Shown here: piece by piece, positions 22,680 through 32,404 of the stretch
Layout of the letters: each line of letters opens with the position of its first letter
Numbering within the stretch: the first letter of the stretch is position 1
Position numbers and translations under genes: made by a program
Source of the DNA: Malaya genurostris
Lineage: Eukaryota > Arthropoda > Insecta > Diptera > Culicidae
Length of the DNA: 64,000 bases
NCBI RefSeq assembly: GCF_030247185.1
Contig: NC_080572.1
Location: 131,011,567-131,075,566, forward strand
Direction: 5' to 3'
The notes under the pieces: model-generated
What the model was told of the DNA's origin: nothing
The model's database searches: none
What the model saw: only the letters and a program-made list of their open reading frames with translations

Positions 22680-22795
22680 GTTAACACAATCGATAGTTGA
22701 ATGATTGATATTCGGAAATATAAAGAAAGACTGTCAGTTTTATTCGTATTCACGACATCCAGTTATGTCTCTGGCATTACACATCCGTACTTTTT
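22680..22795 (-). repeat. Repeat B end fragment
   Basis: 'tgattgatattcgg…attcgtattcacgacatccagttatgtctctg' matches the end of repeat B at 35650-35733. On the minus strand it reads TGTAATGCCAGAGACATAAC… followed by the GTCGTGAATACGA motif. Confidence 0.65.
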
Positions 22796-23075
22796 TGCTT
22801 AAGCTAAATTTTCTTAAAGATTACTGAACCGATAACAAGCTTAGGCTCGTTAAAAAGCAACTCTTGGGATGAATATCTAGTTCTATGTTCTAATTTGCTG
22901 TCACTTGCGGCTTAGAAGATACAACAATACGAGTAATGGCTTTGTCTTTTTTCGAAGTAGATCAAATTTTGCATGGTAGTGTATTTCTAAGTTCCATTCC
23001 TAGTTCTTAAGTGCTAAACTTAGTTAGAAGGCTAGTTTTTGTTTATTGTATTAGGTTTATGATAATATATCTATC
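22795..23075 (+). repeat. Dispersed repeat A fragment
   Basis: Contains 'ttaaagattactgaaccgataacaagcttaggctcgtt' and 'tgctgtcacttgcggcttagaagat', the later paragraphs of repeat A. Decayed, no coding capacity. Confidence 0.45.
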
Positions 23076-23925
23076 TGTTACTGTTGCCTGTTGTTTTTCG
23101 AATATGAAGAGGTTTTATGCCTGATGGGGTGCGAGACTATAAGACTATAACTACATTGGGCTTTTCTCTGCTCATCATTGAAATAAGGCTCAAGGGTGTA
23201 CGGAGTAAGGATCAGAACTGACGAGATGCTGCAAGTGTTTGATAAAGGAGCACAGGCGGTCGGAACGTAGCTCACAAGTTCTACGTGACAAGAGCGAAGT
23301 GAAAGCCCTGCAAATCAAGATGACACTTGCAGCCGAAGCGGACCATGTCAAAAACGCAAGTCAAATAACAAAATCTTTCAAGAAGAAACCGGATCGGTCG
23401 AACTAGGTACACTGACCTAGTCCCTGAATACTTACTTCACTTACTTACCCGACTTGCCTAACAGCTATAGTCCTGGGGTGTCCTTTGCTGTATCAAGTAT
23501 ACGTCTCCACATAACTCAGTCCATGGCTGCTCGTCGCCAGCCACTCAAGGCACGGATGCTTCTGCGATCACCCTGCACTTGATCGATCCACCTTGCTGGC
23601 TGCGCTCCTCTTCTTCTTCTAATGAGCGTTTTGTAGATGGTCAATTTCGTGCGGTGGCGTACTTTTTTCGATCGAAGGGTTTTCCTGAGTCCAAAGTACG
23701 CACGATTCCCTGCCAAAATACGTCTCTGAATTTCTCTACTGGTGTCATTATCGGCGGTCACCAGTGAGCCCAAATACACGAACTCGTCAACCATTTCGAT
23801 ATCGTCACCGTCTATCAATATTCGTGGTGGGAGGCGTAGTGTTTCTTCTCTAGAGCTTCTTCCTCTCATGTATTTTGTTTTTGACGCATTTATAGTCAGT
23901 CCGATACGCCTATACACTTTATTTA

Positions 23926-24948
23926 TTTAGCTGAGTCTCGGCAAAAAAATGCCGAGATTCGCACAGCTGAGGAATCATCTCGGCAAAAATTAAAATTACT
24001 GAACTTCTCGGCACCCTCAAATTTGACAAACGTCAAATATTGCCGAAATCGCCAGCAGAAGATTTAATGTTTGTTCAGTTAAACTTTCACTGGGTATTCA
24101 GTAACGCAATGAAAAAAAAGAAAAACGAAAAAATTAATTACTGAATCATCAGTCATTAAAAAGTTAACCGATTAATTTAGTTCGTGATTTGTCAACATTA
24201 TAAACAGGCCGTTTGAGATCAAAAATTCATTTTATTTACACTTAAAGGAGACTTACAAATTGTTTTCCAGTAGTGCTAAAAGGCCTCTACCTGAAAACAA
24301 GTGGCATAAAATATTTTGAAAAAAATGTCGGAAGGCTCGCATTCAATACCGAGTACTGTATAAGCCATGCAAAGATCATTGAATGCTCCCGGTCCCGCGA
24401 GAATTACTACATCTTTCCAGATTAGAGAGCAGTCTCCTTCGCCAAATTCCTCAGATATCACTACTAATAGCGACGCTTCCGGATGCGGCCACTTTGAGTC
24501 GAGCTGGAAATATGAAAATAAAAATAGGTTTTTATATATTGAGTTAACTTCCAAAAATTCCATGATAACTTCACGCTAATAGAAATAAGCAATACAAGTT
24601 GCTTTCTATATAAAAAAGAATGTGTTGCAATCGTACTTACGTACTTATTTCACCATAAAATAACCGCGCAATGCGAAGCGAAAATGTAACGCGGCAAGAA
24701 ATGACAGCTGGCGTGCTGAATTTCGGCAAAAGCTAGCGCATATTCCGAAATCTCGGCAAACGTAACTGCTGATGTCGGCATATCTGTTGTTTACTGATAA
24801 ATTCAGCAAGCAATTATGCCAAATTTCGGCAAAATGAAGCATTTTACCGAAGTATCAGTGAATGCGTTTAACGAAGTTCAGAAACATGCGTATTGATTAC
24901 TGAGTAATCAGCAAAGTTTCGGCATTTTATTATGCTGAGCTCAAGAAA
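23926..24948. mobile_element. DNA-transposon-like insert with TCGGCA subterminal motifs and an exon-like block
   Basis: Inserted in the RTE copy. Both ends carry a similar inverted arrangement (AGCTSAG… then AAATGCCGA about 15-20 bases inside). Copies of TCGGCA or TGCCGA cluster in the outer 130 bp on the left (at about 23937, 23950, 23979, 24004, 24041) and the outer 230 bp on the right (at about 24723, 24750, 24774, 24825, 24920). Such arrays are typical of transposase-binding subterminal repeats. Flanking duplication is not clear. The class is not assigned. Confidence 0.5.
24291..24503 (-). CDS. Exon-like open block of unknown function inside the TCGGCA element
   Basis: On the minus strand, 'attttcatatttccag' (a good acceptor) precedes exactly 71 open codons, then CAG|gtagag, a plausible donor. 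The block is phase 0 at both ends. The peptide (LDSKWPHPEASLLVVISEEF at its start, later IWKDVVILAGPGAFNDLCMA and SDIFFKIFYATCFQ) is complex and unlike any element protein I recognise. A further donor-like 'gtaagt' lies upstream at about 24630, so an upstream exon is possible, though I find no in-frame start. It could be part of the element's own intron-containing gene, a captured host exon, or a chance frame. No function is proposed. Confidence 0.4.
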
Positions 24949-25275
24949 TGGTTTTAAGTGTGTAGCTTCAGCTTTCAGTCCGATGTAGGTTTCCGTCATC
25001 TTCTCAAGGTTACGTCTCACAATATCAATATCGTCAGCGAAGCCAAAAAGTTGTACGGACTTTTGGAAGATATTGCCACTCGTGTCGATCCTCGCTCTTC
25101 GAATCACTCCTTCCAAGGCAATATTGAACAAGATACAAGACAGTCCATAACCTTGCCGTAGTCCTCTTCGAGATTCGAAGAGACTCGAGAGCGTCCCAGA
25201 TACTCGGACGTAGCACATCACTCTATCTCTCTGGGGAATGGTGTCTAGCGAGCGTGCTTTCGTACGGCTCTGCAG

Positions 25276-26450
25276 GTGATAAGCTGAGAAATTGAATGGA
25301 GCAAATGTTGTTTGTTCGAACGGGTCATGAAGCTTAACCGGGTCATTGATTTAAGCACATTTTTACATTATTTCTCCGATCAGCAAACAAATCGATTTTG
25401 CACACGAAAAAATTCACACATTTTACTTTTGGCTATATAAAAAAAGAATTTATAGCCAACTGAAACGAAATACCACATCACGATTACCATTTTACAACTT
25501 TAGTGAACGGAACAACATCACGTCACTACCACTCCTCTAAACGAAATGAGACAAAGTGATTGAGCTCTGTAATCTCCAGCCTTAAATCTGAAAAATAGAC
25601 AAATTATTTGTTATACACTATCTAGGATTCTAAGGCTAATTTTAGAAAGTTAGAACCTTCAGTTACTAACATATCATCATCGAGTGCGTTCAAGACGTAT
25701 TCATAATAGTATTTATAGCAAAAGTTTGTTTTTGTTAACTTCCGCTTTCGTTCAGAATTAAAGTTTTCTGTTAACGACGAGCGCTACCGGTGATTTGTTT
25801 GCTTTGTTTGATGCATGCTATTAGATAATGCTCAATAAACGTCGCACGTCCACAAGTGCAAAGTGTTTACGAACAGCCTAAATGAAAAATTTCTACACTG
25901 ATACATATCAACGGATTTCTTCTTTCTCCACGGATCTACTTCACAGAACTTATGTATTTTGGTTTATTTTAACAAAACCAAAGATGCAAAGCAAAGCTGC
26001 TAAATAGAAATTTAGGTTGTCTCCCATTTGTTAAAACTGTTGTTTTTCAATGTAACAAAATCTTTGATCTGTGTCTCAGATTCTGTACGGCAATTACATT
26101 TGAAAAGCCAGTGGTTTTATGAAAAAATATAAAGTTGTGTACGAGACACGACCGAACATGATTACATTAAAATTGTAATTCTAAAACTCTCTAATCAACA
26201 GTCTTAAATTTCATTCCGTAAAAAACATTCAACCGAAAAGGTTGGGTCTAGTAGCATACATTTTAATAACGGTGGTTGGTTTACACGCGTTAAATACGAC
26301 GGTTAAACTACAAGTAGAGTCCTGTTTTCATCAACCGTTAAACGTATAGTCGTGCTGCATAAGAGAGCCCTAGTGCTGGGCCAAGCTGGTGAAGGAAACA
26401 ACAAAGGATGTTTCCCAAGTTCTACCCAGGCCACAAGAGCTGAGCAAGAG
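25276..26450. other. No gene seen
   Basis: AT-rich unassigned sequence. A short hairpin ('ggctatataaaaaaagaatttatagcc', 25432-25458) is present, and 25906-25975 resembles 6772-6845 ('ggatctact…gtatttggg'), indicating another old dispersed repeat. Nothing else is supported. Confidence 0.45.
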
Positions 26451-26457
26451 AGTGCCA

Positions 26458-26555
26458 AGGCACATCGAAGAGGTGCGGAGGCACATCGAAGAGGTGCGAG
26501 GGCACATCGAAGAGGTGTGAAGGCACATCGAAGAGGTGCGAAGGCACATCGGTAC
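26458..26555. repeat. 21-bp minisatellite, about 4.5 copies
   Basis: The unit 'ggcacatcgaagaggtgcga' starts at 26459, 26480, 26501, 26522 and 26543, a strict 21-bp period with one or two substitutions per copy. Because the period is a multiple of 3, spurious repetitive reading frames appear in all frames. Confidence 0.9.
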
Positions 26556-29156
26556 AGAAGCATATCGGTGCAGAGCACAAGGAAGAACGAGACAAGACAA
26601 CTCGATCTTTCCTCTGCCATGCAACACGCATACCGGTGACCTGACCTAGTGACATAGTGCTTCCTTGACAAGCAGTAGCATCATATAGCATCGTACTCTA
26701 TCGCCACAGTGAGCTTCAGCGTTGTATCAACATCCAGGTACAGTCGGTATTGAATAGTCGTACGCACCGCACGCGTATAGCTCTAGGCCCCAGGAATTTT
26801 TTTCTGGTTACCTGGCCTTTTCAAGACTACCTGAATCATTAACAGTCTTTTTAAAGACTAACAATTAGTCAGCCTTTCTCAAGGCTATACAAAGAGTGAT
26901 ATTCTTATTTAATCAGTCTTTATCAAGACTAAGAAATTAATCAGTTTTTTTTAAGGCTAGCTATTCAAAGAACTATTCTTCGAACTAATCAGTCTTTATT
27001 GAGACTACCACAAAATTAAAAAAATGAAAAAAATGTAAACGCTCGTTCGCTTAGACAACAAGTCAAATCAACGACATTAAATTTACAGAACATTCCTGAA
27101 AATCAAAAAACCGTAACAAATGCCACGCCTAATTCTTCTACACTTCTTTCTTCGAATTTAGAACAAAATACAGGTACGCTTTCCAATTCGTCTTCTAACG
27201 AATACAATTTATTGACAGGTAGATCGACTTCGAATAAATTCGACTTCATCACTTTTCGAAGCATTTCAAATCGGATGACAATTTGCAAATAATATTATAA
27301 TTAATTTAAAATTTAACAGTATTATTTGAATATTTTAAATTGGAATTGGAATAGAGTGAAGATGAATTTTATAATTTTCTCAAAGTTCACAAAATTCATA
27401 TTGCCATTGTAACAGAAACTTTTCTTAGACCAAATGTCAGATTGAAAAGTAATCCACATTATGTGGATCATCGATTTGACAGGTTTACTGGAATGGGTGG
27501 TGGAGTTGCCATTTTTGTCCAACGGCAAATTAAACATCGAATTTTACCTTCTTTCAATACTAAAGTTATTGAAAGCTTGGGAATCGAAGTTGAAACCATT
27601 CATGGAATTTATTTCATCGCTGGATCATATTTGCCATTCCAATGCATCGGCGAACAATTGAATTTCTTTAAAGGCGATTTGCAAAAACTCACAAGATATC
27701 GACCGATTTTTTTTTGTAATAAGGGACTTAAATGCTAAGCATGTCCAGTGGAATTGTAGGCAAAACAACAGTAATGGTAAAATACTTCATAATCAACTCT
27801 CAGCTGGTTACTTCACAGTTCTTCATCTCAGTAATCCGACTTGTTTCTCTTCCATGACAAACCCGTCAACGATTGATCTGGTTCTAACAGATCAAAGTCA
27901 CATTTGTAGTGAACCGATTACACATGCTGACTTTGACTCAGATCATCTTTCTGTAACATTCAGACATTCCAACGAAGCTATAATTAATCAAATTAGTTCT
28001 ATATTCAACTATCATAGAACTAATTGGTTGGATTACAGATCTGACATTGAAAATCATGTGGATCATGAAACTATTTTAGAAAATTCTGCGGACATCGACA
28101 CAGCAATTGATAATTTGAATTATTACATTATCGTAGCTAGAAATCTTTCAGTTCCCTAAGCTCAAATTAAATTAAATTCTCCTATCATCCATGACAACCT
28201 TCAACTGCTCATTCGGTTGAAGAATGTTCGTCAACGACACTATCAACGTTCTCGTGATCCTGCTATGAAAAACATAGTTAAGGATTTACCAAAAGAAATT
28301 AAACATAGATTTAAACTTTTGCGAAATGAAAAGTTCTTATTCTAAACCTTTCTGGAAACTTTCTAAGGTTCTTAAGAAACCTCAGAAACCAATTCCTGCT
28401 CTCAAAAAAGGAAATCAAATACTTCTTACAAATGGCGAAAAAGCACAAAAACTTGCTCAGCAGTTGTGAGTCCTATTGAATATGAAGTCTCACTGAAATA
28501 TGATCATATTTCAACTCAATTGTTATTACAGGATGACATTATTGAGACGAATTTTGATTAAATTAAGTCAATTATTAGGAAACTTAAAAACATAAATGCT
28601 CCTGATAATGATGGAATTTTTAATATTCTTATTAAAAATCTTCCCGATCTTGCATTCAGACTTTTGGTTAAAATTTTCAACAATGGTTTTTATTAGCTTA
28701 CTTCACAAAAAGATGGAAAAACGCTAAAGTAATTTCTATCCTCAAACCTGATAAAAACCCAGCAGAAACATCAAATTATCGACCAATTAGCTTACTTTCT
28801 TCTATAACTTCTATATCTTCATATAAATGAGAATTCTTTTTTTTACCAAAACAGTTTGGATTTCGTCATGAGTATTCAACTACTCATCAACTTGTCAGAG
28901 TAACGAACATGATAAAAGCAAATAAATCTTCTGGGTTATCTACTGGAGTTGCTCTTCAAAACATAGAAAAAGCATTCGACAGTGTTTGGCACAAAGGTTT
29001 AATAGCAAAAATGTCTGATTTCCAGTTTCCTATTCATTTGATCAAAATGATTCAAAATTATTTAACTGATCGTACTCTTCAGGTTAGCTATCAGAATTGT
29101 AAATCTGAATTGCTACTCGTACGAGCAGGTGTTCCGTAGGGTTCGAGCGTAGCTCT

Positions 29157-31435
29157 TACTTACCTTACCTAACAGCTATAGGCCTGGGGTGTCTTTTGCT
29201 GTATCAAGCATACCTATCCACATAACTCGGTCCATGGCTGCTCGTCGCCAGTCACTCAAGGCACGGATGCTTCTGAGATCACTCACCACTTGTTCGATCC
29301 ACCTTGCTCGCTGCGCTCCTCTTCTTCTTGTACCAGTCGGATTAGATTCATGAACCATTTTCACTGGGCTGTCGTCCGACATCCTTATGACATGCCCAGC
29401 CCATCGTAGACGTCCGATTTTAACTGTTCGTACGATGGGTGGTTCTCCTAGCAGCTGTTGCAATTCGTGATTCATACGCCGTCTTCCATCTGCACTCCGC
29501 CATAGATGGTTCTCAGTACCTTTCTTTCGAAAACACTGAGGGCGCGTTGGTCCTCAGCCAGCATAGTCCAGGTCTCGTGGCCATAGAGAACAACCGGTCT
29601 AATGAGCGTTTTGTAGATGGTCAATTTCGTGCGGTTGCATACTTTTCTCGATCGGACGATTTTTCCAAGTCCAAAGTACGCACGATTCCCTGCCTAAATA
29701 CGTCTATGAATTTCTCTGCTGGTGTCATTATCGGCGGTCACCAGTGAGCCCAAATACACGAACTCGTCAACCATTTCGATATCGTCACCGTCTATCAATA
29801 TTCGTGGTGGGAGGCGTAGTGTTTCTTTTCTAGAGCCTCGTGCATTATCTATTCGTGTTCGTATTCTCGATCGATTGTGTCGTATGTCGCTCTGAAGTCA
29901 ATGAATAGATGAGTACTTGTCTTATCGCAAATATGTGATCCGTAGTGGCGCGGGCTCCAGCAAATCCCGCTTGATACGGCCCTACGAATTCCTTAGCTAT
30001 TGGTGATAGACGACGGCAAAGGATTTGGGAGAGTACCTTGTAGGCGGCGTTCAGCAATGTAATTGCGCGGTAATTGTAACAGTCGAGCTTATCGCCCTTT
30101 TTGTAGACGGGACATACCACTCCATCCATCCATTCCTGTGGTAGAATCTCCTCCTCCCAAATCCTAGAAATCATCCAGTGCAGCGCTCTAGCCAGTGCCT
30201 CTCCTCCATGTTTGAGCAGCTCGCCTGGCAACTGGTCATTGACGCGGCTTTGTTGTTCCTCAGCTTGCCAATCTCCTCACTTATCTCCGACAGATCAGGG
30301 GCTGGAAATCTGTCGTCGGCTGAGCTTGCACCCAGATTGATTCCTGTACCGTTCTCTGTATCTTGTGCTTCGCCAATCAGATGCTCGTCATAGTACTGCT
30401 TCCACCTGTCGATCACCTCACGTTCGTTCGTGAGAAGGTTACCACTGGTATCTCTGCACATTTCGGCCTGTGACGTGTAGCCTCTACGTGAGCGGTTCAC
30501 CTTCTCATAGAACTTTCGTGTGTCATTTGCGCGGTACGGCTGTTCCATCGCTTCGCGATCTTGGTCTTCCTGGTGGCGCTTTTTCTTCCGGAAAACCTTG
30601 TTCTGTCTGTTCCGCGCCTGTCTATATCGTTTCTCGTTCGCTCTAGTGCGGTGTTGCAGCATCCTCGCCCTTGCTGCATTCTTCCCTTCAGCCAACTGCT
30701 GACATTCGCCGTCAAACCAGTCATTTCCTCGATTCGATAACCTCGTACCTAGAATGGTTGCAGCAGTGCTACTCACGGCGGACCTTATGTTCCTCCAGCC
30801 GTCTTCAAGAGTCGCCGCGCCAATCTGCTCTTCCGTTGGTAGCACTAGCTCCAGTTGTTGCGCGTATTCCTCTGCAGTACTAATGCTACGTAGCTGCTCG
30901 AGATTGAGTCCCGGCGTTCCTGTGCGACGAGTATTGTCCAACAAAGTTCTGCAGTGCTACGACATCGAAGCCGCGGATTTGAAGCTCATTATGCAGCATT
31001 CGGTCGTACCCTGGGAAGCCAAGCGATTTGCAGTTCCATGTGCCAAGTTTCCAATCGTAGTCCTTATTTCGTCGCGTAGGTCTTTGCCGATTATTCCGAG
31101 TAGTATTTATAGTAGTACCAACCTCCTGTCTCACCGGAGGGCCATCGTGTCAGCACTGTTCAGAGTCCCACACTGACACAAGGACGGTAATCAGCCGCTC
31201 CTAACGTGGAGAACAGACGCTCGGGTAGGCTCGCTCTCTGTGAAGAGAAGGCAAGCCCTCCCTTCCCTGTCAGCATACGACCAAGGTCCCACCGGGGTTG
31301 GTTATCCGATCTTTCCTATGGTTACTCGTACCCCAGCCGGCACCGCGGGGAGGTAGGGATAGGAGTTACTGGACAAGAGGCTAAGAACCACATTGGGGCC
31401 TGAATTGCGCATTATCCAGTCGTTTACCAACCCGT
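29157..31435 (-). mobile_element. RTE-clade (JAM1-like) LINE, copy ii, with 11-bp target duplication
   Basis: agcgtagctct stands at 29146-29156 and again at 31436-31446, directly in Jockey RT sequence. The minus-strand 3' end is the short repeat 'gtaaggtaagtaag', typical for RTE. At 2.28 kb it is internally deleted: near 29830 the sequence jumps from the region before YRR-INASKTKYM to the region after the QAGF box, dropping the catalytic FADD part. Confidence 0.85.
29176..31134 (-). pseudogene. RTE endonuclease/reverse transcriptase, internally deleted
   Basis: Minus strand. Start of the endonuclease is at 31134-30886 (KLGTWNCKSLGFPGYDRML). The linker and RT N-terminal region is 30944-30171 (NDWFDGECQQLAEGKNAARA, RSRRGYTSQAEMCRD, GKLRNNKAAS). 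RT boxes follow at 30231-29845 (MPGELLKHGGEALARAL, CPVYKKGDKLDCYNYRAITL, FVGPYQAGF). After the deletion the C-terminal segment 29475-29176 carries GRLRWAGHVIRMSDD and IEQVVSDLRSIRALSDWRRA. The endonuclease middle and the FADD box are absent, so the product cannot be active. Confidence 0.78.
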
Positions 31436-31870
31436 AGCGTAGCTCTAGTCTTGTTTAATATTTTCACTTCTGATCATCCAAATCTACCCGTTGGTTGTCA
31501 GAAATCGCTATTCTGTGACGACACAAGTCTGTTAGGTACAAATAGAAATCTAAGAGTGATTTGCAGTCACCTATAAAGAAGTTTAAATATTTTCAGTGAT
31601 TATCTGTTAAAATGGAAAATTAAACCAAATGCAGCACAAACGCAATTATTTATTTTTCCTCATAAGCCAAGAGCTTCTTTATTATTGTTTAATCACATTC
31701 TCAAATTGAATGGCTTGGAATTGACATGGTCTGATCAAGCAAAATACTTAGTGTTAGCTTATGACAAAAAACTCACTTTCAAGGATCACATTGAAGGCAT
31801 CCAGGTAAAGTGTAACAAATATATTAAATGCTTATATCTTCTTATAAACAGAAATTCTAACTTTCTTCAC

Positions 31871-32400
31871 GTTTCGTCTTAGACTCGAAAGTGCAGAGCA
31901 GTTCAAATTGAATTACTTACTGCGAACTTAAACAGTTCAATTTGAACCGCTAAGCAGACGTAAAGTTATTGCTATTTGCAACACACTTGTAATAAGCACC
32001 GAAATGTTAAGTCTTTCCTGACGTGCCGAACGAAAACAAGTTTCGGCTAATACTGGCCGATTGAGATGGTCATTTAGTGCCCTAGCATAAAATAAGGTTA
32101 ACCCCCAAACGACCATTTGAATCGGCCAGTATCAAATAGTTTATTTTGATAATAAATCAAATCAATTTCGACATTCACCCTATCGCGGATCTCTTTAATA
32201 GATCTCATCTTCTTCCGATAATCCAAACGAGTTATGTTCAGAGAGAGAGAGAGATTTGAACTCTCATCGATCCTTTGGCGCAAGTGGTATTGTATTAAAT
32301 GAAGCGGTTATTCAAACGCGAACTGTAATGGCATCTGATCCATGGCTTGGGTTCTATCGCCGAAATTTATTGTGTGATGTAATTTACAAACATATATTAT
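31871..32400. other. Unassigned sequence with two inverted repeats and a GA microsatellite
   Basis: Contains arms 'gttcaaattgaa' and 'ttcaatttgaac' (about 31912-31955), the strong hairpin at 32051-32132 and (AG)n at 32239-32252. It lies between the truncated end of Jockey copy 2 and the integrase tail of the Gypsy element. A 3' LTR of that element would be expected here, but I could not match it to any 5' LTR. Confidence 0.4.
32051..32132. repeat. Strong 24-bp hairpin
   Basis: Arms 32051-32074 (tactggccgattgagatggt…) and 32109-32132 pair over 24 bp with three mismatches and enclose a loop of about 34 nt. It could be a small fold-back element or a hairpin RNA. Nothing around it decides. Confidence 0.55.
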
Positions 32401-32404
32401 GTCG

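Larger units (their letters stand above)
23516..25221 (-). pseudogene. RTE reverse transcriptase fragment (split)
   Basis: The first half has RRGLRQGYGLSCILFNIALE (the GVRQGDPLSP-type box), then QLFGFADDIDIV (catalytic FADD) and MTETYIGLKAEATHL, where the insert begins. The second half resumes at RRIGLTINASKTKYM, then FVYLGSLVTADND, RRILAGNRAYFGL and IDQVQGDRRSIRALSGWRRAAMD. The C-terminal part is shortened relative to copy ii: the RLRWAGHVIRM segment is missing between IYKTLI and RRRRGAQ. Confidence 0.75.
23425..25275 (-). mobile_element. RTE-clade (JAM1-like) LINE fragment, copy i, split by a DNA element
   Basis: The 3' end carries short repeats 'acttacttcacttacttacc' (23431-23450), as RTE elements end in short tandem repeats rather than poly-A. 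The RT part runs from 25221 to 24955 and resumes at 23917 to 23516. The element is 5' truncated near 25270. A 1-kb insert with its own terminal motifs separates the halves. Confidence 0.7.
26750..31870 (+). mobile_element. Jockey-clade LINE, copy 2, split by an RTE element
   Basis: Leader homologous to copy 1 begins near 26755 ('agtcgtacgcaccgcacgc'). The hairpin series follows (26815-27015), then a remnant of ORF1 (27030-27270), ORF2 endonuclease and RT, the insert (29157-31435), and the RT thumb region to about 31870. There homology to copy 1 stops abruptly, so the 3' end is lost. Most of ORF1 has been deleted. Same family as copy 1 by near-identical endonuclease peptides. Confidence 0.75.
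27400..31870 (+). pseudogene. Jockey-clade ORF2, decayed, interrupted by RTE insertion
   Basis: The endonuclease segment 27442-27738 contains GGGVAIFVQRQIKHRILPSF, as in copy 1. 27854-28159 contains IDLVLTDQSHICSEPITHAD and DFDSDHLSVTFR. The RT palm piece at 28909-29139 has LSTGVALQNIEKAFDSVWHK and ends LLVRAGVP before a stop (CAG to TAG) in the GVPQG box. After the insert, 31445-31870 carries LNGLELTWSDQAKYLVLAYD. Many small deletions relative to copy 1 occur between 28320 and 28860. Clearly older or faster decaying than copy 1. Confidence 0.8.

Noticed and set aside
26303..26691. Several overlapping frames on both strands with repeated 7-residue blocks
   Set aside because: The 21-bp minisatellite keeps all frames open; no start context, homology or neighbouring coding sequence.
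30178..31176. Plus-strand frames opposite the RTE element (71, 70 and 140 codons)
   Set aside because: Antisense shadows of the minus-strand RTE protein; mirrored equivalents appear opposite the copy at 53 kb.
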